NCBI GenBank assembly: GCA_027605045.1
Contig: JAQFWX010000002.1
Location: 868,001 to 932,000, forward strand
DNA: 64,000 bases
Direction of reading: 5' to 3'
Source: Phallus indusiatus
Taxonomy: Eukaryota > Basidiomycota > Agaricomycetes > Phallales > Phallaceae
The notes beneath the pieces were generated by a model. That model did not search any database and was not told the origin of the DNA. It saw only the letters and a program-made list of their open reading frames with translations. Of this stretch, positions 1 through 12,400 are shown piece after piece (within the stretch, counting starts at the first letter, position 1; every line of letters starts with the position of its first letter). A program made the position numbers and the translations under genes.

Positions 1-610
1 AGGATAGAAATCCTTCCGAGAAACGACCTCAACCATTGCGTGTCTCGCACAGACTCCGCGATTCTAATCGCAGAATCAGGATCAAGGAAATAGTTGTACG
101 TAAAACGATGACGGTCAAAGAGATGAAGATGGAGGTAAAGCAATAATATATTCTTATTTGTTTCACAACTAATCTTTGATCTCGTTTTAGATTCAGGACG
201 CGTTCAACATTTCGACCATTTGCCAGCGGTTGTTTATGCGCGGTAATGAACTAACAGACAATTCTGAAACTGTTAGCTCGCTGGGCATTTTAGCGAATGA
301 AACACTGGATTTGAAAGAAGACAAAGAAGTCATTAATTTGGATTCCGACGTTGACGTGGATTCACAGGGTCCGCCCACGAAGAAGCGACGAGATGAAGGT
401 CGTGCTTTCGGTGGAACTGTGTTGAGTGGAGACGTTAAACCGACGGCAAAACCAGATGTTGATGGGGTTGATGATGAGCGTGCCAACCCTTCCTCTCCAG
501 AGGCGACGATTCAGACGACAGCACTAAACGAGAAGCATTGTCCGATGTGTACTTTTATAAATCCTTTAGATGTCCCTTGTTGTGTAATGTGTGAATCACG
601 ATTAATTTAA
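1..610 (+). CDS. Ubiquitin-specific protease, C-terminal part (USP48-like), 5' truncated
   Basis: Only the C-terminal exons are present; the gene enters from the left edge. An intron at 135-190 (GTAAAG...TTTTAG) joins two exons in frame. The joined sequence reads as a ubiquitin-like fold: basic strand with TVKEMK, then FNIS..CQRLF..G.EL.D, then a short GIL turn. The tail is acidic with a basic KKRR patch (possible nuclear signal). It ends in a C-x2-C-x10-C-x2-C zinc ribbon of RanBP2 type (CPMC ... CVMC) just before the stop. A C-terminal UBL after a USP catalytic domain is the arrangement of USP48-type deubiquitinases, which remove ubiquitin from nuclear substrates. The catalytic domain itself lies outside the window, so the assignment rests on the UBL and zinc finger. 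The next gene is convergent. Confidence 0.7.
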
Positions 611-1258
611 TCTTGCTTGACTGTCTTCCTTACGAGTGAAAAAGATCGGGACGGAAAACAAATAAGTATAAAATGTAATGTGTGCGAGAGGTGGAAAAGA
701 GAAACTTCTAGCTTTCTTTCTACGATTGGATGGTGGTTCTTTATACAATGTTTAGATCATTAAGATAAATGCCATTTTGTACCATGATGCCCAAAAATGG
801 AGTGGGAAGCGGAAAGAAGTGAAAGGGGGGAGGTGTAGGGATGCGTGAAGTCCGGTGAAAAGGGGGAGAAACGAAAATAAGGGGAACAGAACAATGAACT
901 ATCTAAATATAATGGAATATGGTAATGGGAGTTGAAAAAAATACAAAACGACAAGAGGACGTTACGATAAAAAAGCAGCAAGCAAACACTGACATTGACG
1001 CCTGATAACCATACTGAACCAAAGCGAGTGAACCAACGACCGACGGACGACCTACAACTAACGACCAACAACCAACGCAAAAAAACGCAAAGAGAAACAG
1101 AATGAGAGAGAGAGAAAGGTTATCATGAGAGTCCATAAGGGAAGGAAAGGAAGAAATGTTGAGCATAAAAAGACAATTTCACAAGGAAGGAAAGAAATGG
1201 TGAGGGGTGAATAGTGAGATGAAAGTATGAACAAGTTCGTTCCCGACTAGGGATTGTT
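611..1258. other. Intergenic, convergent 3' ends
   Basis: The two flanking genes both end here. The sequence is purine-rich on the + strand (long GA runs around 790-1200). I see no credible coding exon, RNA gene or repeat. It probably holds the two 3' UTRs. Confidence 0.6.
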
Positions 1259-4200
1259 TCAAGAAGATGTGATATCGTTCATGGTATAGTCAACTTGAAA
1301 GGTCGACATGTCAACATCTTGGAAAGATGAGGCGAGTGAATTGGGAGGCATCGGCACAACACCAACATTGACATTGACGCCGACGCCATGTCCGTGTGGG
1401 ACTAGGGAATACGGTGATGGTACGACGGGGGCAACAGTAGTGGCAAGCAGGGGCGGTACAGAGACAGGAACGGCTATAGGCTGAGTATTCTGTTGAATAA
1501 TAGTCTCAGCTGTAAGCATGACATCAATAGGGGATGCCGTCGTATCCGTCATCTCTACCGCCTCAGCAACAGCCGTTTTGGTCGTCGTCGATACCTCTTC
1601 CATCGTCACAACAGGAGTATTGAGACTTTGCAGATCGCTCAGCTCCGAAACGCTCATATTACTCATAACGCTGTTAGTCGTCGTCATTTGAAAGATTGTG
1701 GCAGCCGCAGAGCGATGATGATCGGCAGCTACCTTCTGCGCAGCACAAATGACAACATCTGCACCTGCACGAGCGAGCGACGCTGCTTCTGCTATTTGCG
1801 ATTGATGCTCTTTCGCCTCCGCTAACGTTTCGACGAATTCGTCGCCACCGCCACCGCTACCGCCGTGTTCTGGGCCGGAAGAAGGTGAGTGTTGCCCAGA
1901 CGCAATTGTCATGACTTGGTTCAATGCGTACGCTGTGGATGTGAGGACCTGTTCTTGCCTTGTTAGCGAATGTTGAATTTGTACTTGTTCGGCGTGGGTG
2001 GAAGCTTGGACCGTGTACGCTTCTAGTGAGACGGCTTTGATAGCTCTAGAATAAAACCATTGCATCAGCAATTCATAGTGTGAATCTTGTTGTGCAGCTT
2101 ACTCTGTAACCACAGTCAAGGCATCCTGAAGCGTTGCGGGAGCTGATGTAGTTGGAGCGACAGGTCTACATGTACCATGAGATGAATCCTTAAGCAAAGC
2201 CAAACAATAATCTTGAACAGCGGAACATTACTGACCTGGTAGACCGCAATGGGGTCGATGTATCGGTGACACGTATTTCGTTGGCAATAGAGGGTCTTCG
2301 AGGTCCTTGCGCCGACACCGGCATGCCAGATGACGAATGGAATGACACGGAACTTTCTCGAGTCAGTGGTGCAACCGATAAGAAGTACGTCTGGGATAGA
2401 ATCGTCTCCTTTCCTTCCTATAAGAAGGAAAAAACACTTAGTAGGTATACCACATCCAAAAAGAAGTTGGAGAATGAAGGGGGTCGATAAATGTACTACA
2501 AACCTTGGCTTCAATGATAAACTCAACGCTCTGCGCATCGGGACCCGGGGTGCCAGATAAAGTATCTCCACTCTCATTCCAGCTTAACCAAGAAGGTAAA
2601 CTAGGGCTAGTAAAGCACGTTGTTTGCTGGTGATGGGCATGATGGCTATTATTGTGATGGAGATTACTTCTGGACGCCTGCGGGTCCCAGACACGCGGGC
2701 GAAACTGCCATTGCATCCCGATATAAGCTATGTTAGGGAAAGTTCCTGCTATTTTCCGTTTAAAAGGGCGGAAGACCCATTGACCACCTGCTGCTGCTCC
2801 CACCTCTCCACCAGAGCCCGTGGTGTTGGAGGAGGTAGTGGTGGTGACGGCGTTATCAGCTGGTGTGCGTTTTCGGGCGTCAATGTTCCAGATATGATTG
2901 CCTTTTGATTTGGCTTTTTTACCGTCTTCATTGAAGCGGGATATATAGGGGTTCGTCCAGAGGTAGTGTCGGACCTGTGTGGATGGAACGAAAAAAGGAC
3001 GTTGGATGGTGTAGAACAGATGGACAGATAAATAATGTATACTAGAAAAGTAAAGGGAGAAACGGACCTTTTTCATGGGAATGAATTCATCTGTTAATCC
3101 TTGCTTCGCGAGCTTTAGGGAAAAGGGCGTCAATGAACGTTCAGTGACTAAGAAGAAAAGAAAAAGGCGGAAGAAAACCATTTCCCTCTCCCCCTTCCGA
3201 CTTGCAGTACTCACCTCTTCCAAAAACCCGTTCGTAAAAGCTTGTATTCGAAATTTGAAAGGCCGAAAATCACGCGACTCATCCAAGCGCTGCATCTTCT
3301 TTGCCATAAGAGGTTGATGTATTGGTTCACCTTTGTTGTCTTTCGCGTCCACTAAAAAAAGGAGTAACCGGCGAATTGAGCATAAAATTTTACAAATGCA
3401 AAAAACAAAACCTACAATCAGAACAAACCATATCCATAAATTCGAAAAATATGCGATCGACCTCCGCCTTTAGTTCGGGAGAAAGATCATTGTTTTGATG
3501 AGCTGCCGAAAAAGAGTCTGTTGCACGACCACTGACAGTATTGCCACTTTCGGTATTATGACCAGAACCTGAACAACCGCCATGCGGTCGACCGGGGGAG
3601 TCTTCCCTTTCGGAGTCTGGCGTCGACGAGTTTGTAGAAATTGAAGGAGGCGGCGGGAGAACGTCAACACCTGAAGAAATTGAGCCTGAGCCTGCAACAA
3701 CACTACCAACGCCGATGCCGACGCCAGTTAAATCGACCTCAGTCACGGATGTTGCGGCCGCAGGAGTTGATGCGTTTGTATTTGTAGAAGTAGCCGTGTC
3801 CGAGTTCCCAGCGGACGAAAGTAAGTCAAACGAAGAGAAGCTGAGTGCACCGGAGTGAGATGCACTCCGGGTTGGACGGGTGAGTGGGGGCACCGCATGC
3901 GATAGAGGAAGTGTAGAGAGGCTTGTATTTGGATGAAGGAGGTGGAAGCGTGTGTGGTGATTTGCTGGGCTAGTACTTGTGGTAGTTGTGGTAGTTGTGG
4001 CGGCTGTAGGTGGTGTGGTTGTCGACGCTGTCATGGATGCAACCGGTATTGGGGATTGGAGTACACTTGAGTCAGCACTCGCTTCCGAAGGCTCATCGTT
4101 CATCGTTGACGGTGTTGACATAAAAGAAGAGTGTACATTAGGGATCTGACTTGTTGAAAGCGAATGCGGGTGTCCGAGCGATAATGGTATTTGATGGTGC

Positions 4201-5715
4201 TGCTGCTGTTGCATAAGATTCAACTGATGTGCCATTGCCGCATTTGAAACCGATGTGCTGTTGCTATTGCCGGCATTGCTGCTACTACTTGCACATAGAT
4301 TTAGATTAGAGGATAGCGATTCTAAATTTGGATGTGATGAAATTCGAGTAAGCGGTGCTAGACCGTGAGGGCGAGAATGTTGGTGTGCATGCATATGTGA
4401 GTGCGGATGAAACCCAGAGGCTGATGGATAACTATTGGAATGAACAAATTGAGGAGGAATCGCGGGTTGGACAGGTAGTAACGGAGGAGCTGAGGGCGGT
4501 ACGGGAATTGGAGTGGCTATGGAAGCAGAACCGGAAGACGGCGAAGATGAAGGCGCTCCACTCACAAACGAAGCAGCGGTAGCAGTAGCAACACTAGCGG
4601 TAGTAGTAGGAACAGCGCTAGCAGTCAACGACGACACTAATAACGATTCCTCTTTCGGCTCCCGTTTCAGAGATTTTACCACCCGGTCATTTTGTGGGGA
4701 TGCGCAACGTTTACGTGGTCCATCTTCTAGTGCTGAGGTACTACCGGCCGTTGTCGTCAAAGGTAGAGAAGGCATTAATTGAGGCACTGTTCCGGTTAAA
4801 CTGGATTTGCGTGAATGCGATGAAGATGCTTTTTTGACTCCTGTTGGGGATACACGCTGGGACGGGGGTTGAAAATGATACGGATGGTGGTGATGTGTGC
4901 TATGTGAGTGCGGGTGTGAGTGCGACGGAAAAGAATGGGAGTTGGGATAAGAGTTAGAATGAGGATCGTTCATAAAAGACGTTATGGGTTTGAGTCCTGG
5001 AGGAGAGAGCTTTGAAGAGACAGGTGTTGATACAAAGGATATAACAAGATCTACTACAGCTTTTAGCTCAGCTAGACGTTGTTTCCCGTCTTGACTGCGA
5101 GATTGGGCGAAAGCGTCACGAGCATCTTGGGTAGTTCGTAAGACCCTATTGTTAGATATAAAATATATAGTGAGATTTGAAAATGAAATTTTTGAAGTCT
5201 TTGAAATGCGTGATTTAACGGACTTACTTCTCCAATAGATTGTCCACAACGACGGTTTTTGGAACTTGCGCTTCTCCGCCGGTTGTCAACAAGGAAACAC
5301 CGTTGCTATGACTCTGAGCACTCTGCGTATGATTTTGCGTGAAATGGCCGGAGGAAGCGGTAGCAACAGTGCTTGCTGGAGTGGATGAACTCGAGAAGGA
5401 GAAAAGAGTCTGCTTGGGAGGAGCACCTGCAGTCGCGGATGGTGTGAAATCATTCGTAGAATATGGCAAAAGATGATCCGAATTAGAAGCCGTTGAAGAT
5501 GTGGAGGCTGTGGTCGTGGCGGTGGTGGACGAAGACTGCCTTGAGAAATGGGGAGGATTGAACATGTATGGCGTGGCTGCGGCCGTCGAATCAAGAACGT
5601 CCACGGACATATGGTTAAGGACGCTATTTAAGTTGGCAGGCAATGCAAGGTCAATGTCATGATGGTTAATCGACGCTGTTGTTGACAAATTATCGACATG
5701 TATAGAAGATGACAT
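1259..5715 (-). CDS. Large regulator-like protein with conserved basidiomycete core and Ig/cadherin-like (CADG) module, 1300 aa
   Basis: Eight exons close exactly: 5715-5228, 5145-3416, 3351-3215, 3112-3068, 2974-2504, 2417-2236, 2165-2103, 2045-1259. Residues 1-740 are low complexity (Ser/Thr/Pro/His-rich, short Gln run, KR patches), as in fungal transcriptional regulators. Residues about 740-1000 are the ordered core: KKMQRLDESRDFRPFKF, an IPMKKVRHYLW segment, ISRFNEDGKKAKSKGNHIW, WVFRPF and PRVWDPQASR. The pattern then becomes LPSWLSW...LSGTP.PDAQS, followed by an alternating hydrophobic strand TYFLSVAP. That is the signature of dystroglycan-type cadherin-like/putative Ig folds, here without signal peptide or membrane span. 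The C-terminus is again Ala/Thr/Ser-rich. I believe the core is conserved across Agaricomycetes but know no function. A nuclear scaffold or regulator is inference. Exon 4 is only 45 nt and uses a weak GTCCGT donor. Confidence 0.75.
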
Positions 5716-5980
5716 TATCGCTGACGCTGAAGGGGACGTTGGCGACGAGGAGCATGGGCCACCCGACAGCGACTCGGACTAACTGGTTTCTTGAGCTTTT
5801 TTAGTTGGAAACCAGGAAAATAACAATTCTTTTGAAAGCAAAATCGTAAGGGAGGAGTTGTTGAAGGGAGTCGTATTATTACTTTAAGTAAGTAGTAGAA
5901 GTGTACAAGAAACGGGCGGACTCAGCTTATTTTCGAAGACCGCGCGCCCGGAGATGGTCTTACCGCGAGATTCTTGAAAG

Positions 5981-6024
5981 AATATATAATATATATATAT
6001 ATAAGTATTATAATAATAATATTT
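5981..6024. repeat. AT-rich microsatellite
   Basis: A run of (AT)n followed by (TAA)n-like units, read directly from the sequence. Confidence 0.9.
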
Positions 6025-6375
6025 CTTGATTATTACAATTATTTTGTTTTATTTTATTCAAACAGTCGTCTGCTACTGCTGCCTTTATTGTCAATCAGAA
6101 AACACGGAGGATTCGCATGATGATTGCATGATAAGTTTATCATGATCTCTGCGCTGCAGGCCCATATTGTAATAATAACTGATGCATCTTGAAAGCCAGA
6201 GCTGGAAATGAAAACAATGATGGATATGCTTCTTCAGGTCTAGAACATTTGACGAACAACAAGGAGGAAAGTGCATTATATTACGCACAGTTCAGGACGG
6301 GTACTAGCCCTGTGCAATGTTGAGGAAGCCAATGTGAACCGTTAAGTGAGCTGCACATGCCACGCTGATTTATGA

Positions 6376-6412
6376 CATATATATATATCTCACATATATA
6401 CATACATATATT
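6376..6412. repeat. AT/ATAC microsatellite
   Basis: Alternating ATATAT with CATACATA units, read directly. No gene overlaps it. Confidence 0.85.
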
Positions 6413-9400
6413 ATACAATAGTATACAGTGCGGTATACACTACTAATATTACGATTACAATGTTACAAAATCTGAACTCCTTTACTTTTGAGGTACATCG
6501 AATAATATACACAATGCTGTGTAGTCTTAGGAGGCCAACAACACCGAAATCGTCGCCGGGCTTTCCCGCGCGTTGCACATACTTAGCTGCTTTCAACCCT
6601 GGAGTACTGAAGGTCAGGGCGGCAAGGACACAAATGTGGTCTGACCCAATTCATTACGCTACGCATCCCACAACACCATACAGTACATACTAACAAATAT
6701 TTGTTAAGCCCATACCTTCATACTTCATATCACCATATTCTCAGTCCTATACTTCCTTTCTTCCGTCTTTGCCCAGGAGTCATAAGTACTTAAGTATTCA
6801 CCGGGCTCGATAGCGTTTGAAGTAGGCATATTTGATCGGACATGTAGGCAGGCAGGCCTAGGTACGTGTTCGTGTAGTATCATCTACAAATATTGCGCAT
6901 GCAAAATAACTTCCAAATGGCTAGCGAAAACGGAACAATGGAACCCATTGGGGATTACAGATTTCTCACGCAAGGCCAAATCGTTGAGAGTTGTCGGCCC
7001 ACCAGTTTCCCACACGAGCTCGAGTTTGAGCATTCGGAGACAACCGTCATTCACATTGAACAGCTATTAAACTCGGTTTTGACGTCGGAAATTCGCATCA
7101 CTGATAGCCTGTGCGCGTCGTACTGCACCTTGTACGACTGGCATGTGTGTACGTACTTGAGCAGCTCATCTTCTGACGGCGATTCGCAGCAAACTAAAAA
7201 AAGAACAAACTTGTAACTAACTGGCCAACCCATGCCTTTACATTCATAACATGAACCAGGGACTAGAACACGACGCCGTTATCACCCCAACGCCTGTAAC
7301 AATCACCGTCTCAACCGACATGTGCTCATCTCGAGCCAAGACGTATACGGACTAACCAATACTCAGCCAGCCTAACCCAGCTAGGACTTTACCCCCGCAT
7401 TCCGTTTCGGACGTCGCTGCTGACCTGCGCGTGAACAAGTCATCATGGCATCATGGCATCACCAAAAGGAAGACATTGAAAAACATCGATGACAACATTA
7501 GAATTCAAAAGAACCCATCGACCTAATTGAGTTCCTTTCCAATACTTTTCAATTATCCCTATTTGGTTATTTTTTCTCTATTGGTTTCTCGGTTAATCAG
7601 GAAACCACTATGTATTATTAGATTTCGCTGGAACCTTTAATTTTGGTACTACGTGTCCAGAAGAAGGGTTAGATCAAGGTCGGATGCTCGTTCACCCATC
7701 TCTTCGGTCTATTTTCTCTTTTCAGTATAGCCGTGAAATACTACCAAAATATACTAGGGCCTAATCTCTTACAAACACACAACGCAAAACAAAGCTTCCT
7801 AGTCTGAACAAGTTCTAACCGACCCCTTTCGAAGATGAATTTTCTCTGCGTGCGACGATACGTATAATCAACAAAAATACATATGTACGTACACCTTCTG
7901 CGATCAGCTTCGTTTACGGCTGAGATACCATCGCATACCTCCAGAACACGCTTGATGACAATGACAGCCTCGTGTTTCTCTCGTGGACGACATACAACAT
8001 ACCGTCTCATACAATCTACCATTGCCTCGCCGTAATTACATACATGACTATTCTTCGCTACCTCGAAATGAAATCACTCATCGCGATGTTGAAAAAATAA
8101 AGTGATTATCCGCCAGCCACATACCTAAAACGTATAGGTCTAGAAGTCGCCAAATTTCAAATTAGGTCCTTCATCTTCTCGCTAGTAAGTAACCTTCTTC
8201 GTTATTTTCGCTATGCGGACTGAAACTTACATCATTGTCACCGTCATACGCAGCTCAAATAACAAATTTTAAAAAACGCATCCCTCTATAAGTTACCCGA
8301 CATGGGTGCGGGTCAAGGGGAAGTGTAAGCCACGGTTCCCCGCACTTCCCTTCCATTTACTCAGCTCGCATACGCCTCCTCATGCCTTGTATCGGTGATC
8401 ATGAGTATTAGCCATCATCACGCTTTACTTCTTCCGGTATTAGGTGTCCATTATAATTGATGTCTTGATTTTGATTTGCACGCCAGAATCCATCGAAGTG
8501 AAAGAAGACTAACAAAAAAAATATATTAGTTCACTTGACCTGTCATGGACCCGATGTAATGGATGATAATACTGCCATTGTCAATATTGAACATTTTTTT
8601 GAGAAGCAACGTAATGGAATTACGCTTTCAACAAGATCCGGAATGGTGGAATAGGAAGAAAAAGGTCATTATCTGTCTTTTCACTCATTATGAGCTCATA
8701 GAGATTCATTTTTCTCTTCCGGCCACCGAAATGAAGTGATTATAGTCAAATCGCTCTGGTTATTTGATATTGACGCTGAGTGCCCATGCCACTGTCCTAT
8801 AAAATATATGATCAATATCGATCAGTACGCTGACTGTCCGGATTTGGACTCGTTTGTTTTGCCTGCTATGATCTGAAATTACTACGGGCGGCACACCGGC
8901 CTCCGCCATATTCGACTCCCCTGTCCCAAGTGTGGCACGGTTTTATCTAGGTATCGATATAGGATTAATATAGCATGCGACAATCCGAGACATAACATAG
9001 CATAATAAAAGTTTCCATCGTAGATATTATTTATCGAACACTGGCGAAACACTTCTGCCAGGGCCGGAGAAGCTGGCTGTTTGGCCATTCTTCCTAAATT
9101 CTAACACTCACGCTTAAGTGTAAATGCTCCTATCCTATCGGTATTTATCCGGAGAGCCTGAGGGGCTACCTGATATTCCCAATCAAAATTCGAAAGTTCC
9201 AGAGCTCTATCAATGCATGCCGATCAACTTGCGAAGGAGAAAACAGTTAAACTTATTTGATCAGAGTTTCTTCCGAGTTTATGTCCAAGATTGTGCCAAA
9301 ATTATGATTAGTCTTATTCATAAATAGATATCATGGAAGAATAGCTTAACCTATGATCGTAGCTTTAGATGTTCATAGGACTATACAAGTTAAACGTTGT

Positions 9401-12400
9401 CGTTCAAGTTATCGTAGTAATATCAACCTGAGGCACTGGCATCCTCAGTGTCAATCGCCTTCGCCGTATCCTGTCAGTGAATCAAGATAAAATACCAGTG
9501 TATGCCAGATAAGAATAGATATAAACATCAAACCATTTTTCTGGAGGCAAAACTCGGCTGTCCGGCGGCTCTTAGGCAAGCTTGGACCCGCTGTAGAACA
9601 TGATTTTTTCCGGATGTGGAATTTAGTATCAAGATCAGCTCATCACTGTGCGTAAATTATGCTACACTGACGTATAAAGTGCTCTGTAACAATCTTCGGG
9701 TCTATTGTGCTCATTAGCTACGATTGCGATGAAGCCGACAGGTTCTTGACATGCCGGCGAAGTCGAGACTGAATTGGAATCACAGTCATTTTGGCTCAAT
9801 GTTGGCAAAATACTAATCACCTCACACATCAGATGCAGAGGTGAGGTCCAGGGCTAACTCAGAACTCAAGGTGTGCCTTGACACCATTGACCAAAGTCGG
9901 TAACCCAGAGTCCAGTGGGTTTTTACGATGATCTTCACGGTGCAGTATGCAGATATAAAGAATAAGGAGTTTAATAGGAAAAATTTAAGGGTCCTATGAA
10001 ATATTACAATTTATGGAACGTAGCGTGCTGCATATATTGCGCCTTTGCTCAATGGTTGCTCTGCGCGCGAGGAGGCCGACACACCAATCAGCGCGGGTCT
10101 TAACAAACTAACTTAAATTGTAACCTGGTACTTGTGTTTGTTGATAACTTGTTGTGGTTAGAGTATAGGAGGGATGGTACATTCTGTACTCTTCATCACG
10201 TCGAACAACGGTCAGACTCGAACTCTTCGGCATTCAAATAATAGTAGTTCGCGAAAAAAAAGACACCGGGGCTCATTATTCATATTATGGCTTGGCCAGC
10301 TTCCGGACATCACACGTGTCTGGCACTGACATGTTTGACAACTGTCGTGCATACCATGTACAAGCTCTCCAGAGTCAAATGACACCGGTACTAGGCGAAT
10401 AAGACCTTTGGTGATATCGGTATTGTTATATCGGCACTAAACTTCATATTGATATTTTTTTCTAAACCTGAATCTAAGTCTACTTAATATACTCATTATA
10501 ATAAACATTAAGCGAAGAAACGAAAGTAAAAAAAAAACACATCACATTTTGAAAATACTATATTAAACAACTTACTGCCATTCAATTCTTCTTCACTTCA
10601 CATGCATACATAGGTACAGATAATTCACTTTTTTCCCTTGGAAGACCCTGGCTTGACAAATTTCTAGCTGCAGTGTGAACTTCAAAGGTAACTTCAAAAA
10701 TAAAAAGTCAATGTGCCGGTGCTTACAATCGTGCTTGAGCTCGCGCCCTTTCGTGTCATCTGCTATTATTTCACAGGCTCGGGTTCAGGGATATAATTCA
10801 AGCTAGACCCTGAGCCTTGGCACATAAGTCTCCATCTTGGGTACTAGTAGTGACATCCACAGACTTCTGAAGGTACGCTGCCGTAAGAAACAGCCCGTGA
10901 TTGAATGCAAGACCGTTTACATAGATCTAAGGCGAACAACGCGATCGAGAGCTGTATTCGCGAGTCATTGTTATTTATATCCCGGATCAGAGGATATGTT
11001 TAAACCAAAACGATGCAAAGGTGCTGTAACATGTGAGTAGATCGATAAAAAAAATTCAATACAGCCTTGGCTGGTGATATCAACAACAATTAAACGTATT
11101 GCTGCCGCTACGGTCTCGATTTCGAAGCAGGTTGTCAAATTTAGGGAATCATTCAGAATATATTGCCCAATTTCAAAAACAGTCTAAGCGAAAATTTTGC
11201 GTTGTGCAACAGTAATACTTTGGGGACAGGAAATGATGACCGCGCGAACACGAACTTTCTCAGTAGTAAGTATGTGATTTTGAGTCAAAAGTATAATGAT
11301 TTGAAATCTGTCATAGTGTCGTGCCAAGTCTGTCATAATACTACGATCGATGTGATTGTTCGGAGTCCGCACAACGCTGAACCCGGATTTTGTGCTTCCG
11401 AGTCAGCTTCTAAGACCGACTTCAAGCTACACTCGTTAAGGTTATCAGTCTTGTAAATCAAAATGTTGAAAGAGATGTAATTCAGAATTTGGGCGCCTGG
11501 TAATTGTATTCAGCTCAAAATATGACCGGATTAGCTAGTTACGGCCCGACATATCCAAAGTGCTTACGCTGTTTCAACTTGTTTTCATTTTGCAAAACGT
11601 CGGGTGGACTTCGTATCACCATAAAGTGAAGATGAAGCCGGTCATCGGGGTTTAAGTAGAGGTTCAAATTATATGTTCCTTTTTCCTGAAACATACTGAG
11701 TAAGCTTTTCTCTAAAGCGCATAACATGTGAAAGATTTAGAACTTTGGCAAAACATGCTGTACAGTTTTTTTAGTCAATTGATATTGAATATCTCCCTAA
11801 AAATCGGTTTCCTATTCGATGAGGAACGAGGCCTACTTGGAAGACCCGCCTAGATAGTAGTACTAACGAGGTTTCTTTACTCAAATGAAAAACAAACCAC
11901 ACCAAGATATCGTAGGATACGTAAAAAGTACAAACTTCAGATCTATTGAAATCATCATCCCAATGCCAGAAAACGGGAAGCTCCGGAACTTCCGGCTAAA
12001 TAGTATTTCCGAAAATGGCTGAGGACCAACTGCAGGTTGGATATATATGACAGGCAAACCAGTTAAAATCATGTATCTTGATCTTTATAGATATGATTTG
12101 CTTGCGGAGTTCTAGGTTCTGGGTTTTTGAAACCATCATTTCTCAAATAGTTTAAGTTGCATCATCAGTGCTTAACAGATAAGTTTACGCTTGAAGCTAA
12201 GCTCCGTCGTTAACTTTAACACGCCAGATCCCCATAATTCTGAATTGAAATTCAGTTGACGAGATTGCACTTCATAACTTCATCATACCGATAATAGGAT
12301 CTAAAACATAGATTCATGTCACAGATCGAACCGTCCACGTCTCCGATCTACCGCATCTACATTTACTATATTCATAAAGAAATCAATACCAATGATGTGA

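Noticed and set aside
1493..1825. 110-codon + strand frame inside the last exon of the 1300-aa gene
   Set aside because: Antisense shadow of a well-supported exon.
6893..7216. 107-codon open frame in the gene-poor stretch
   Set aside because: No recognisable motif, no neighbouring exons that extend it, and length near chance expectation.
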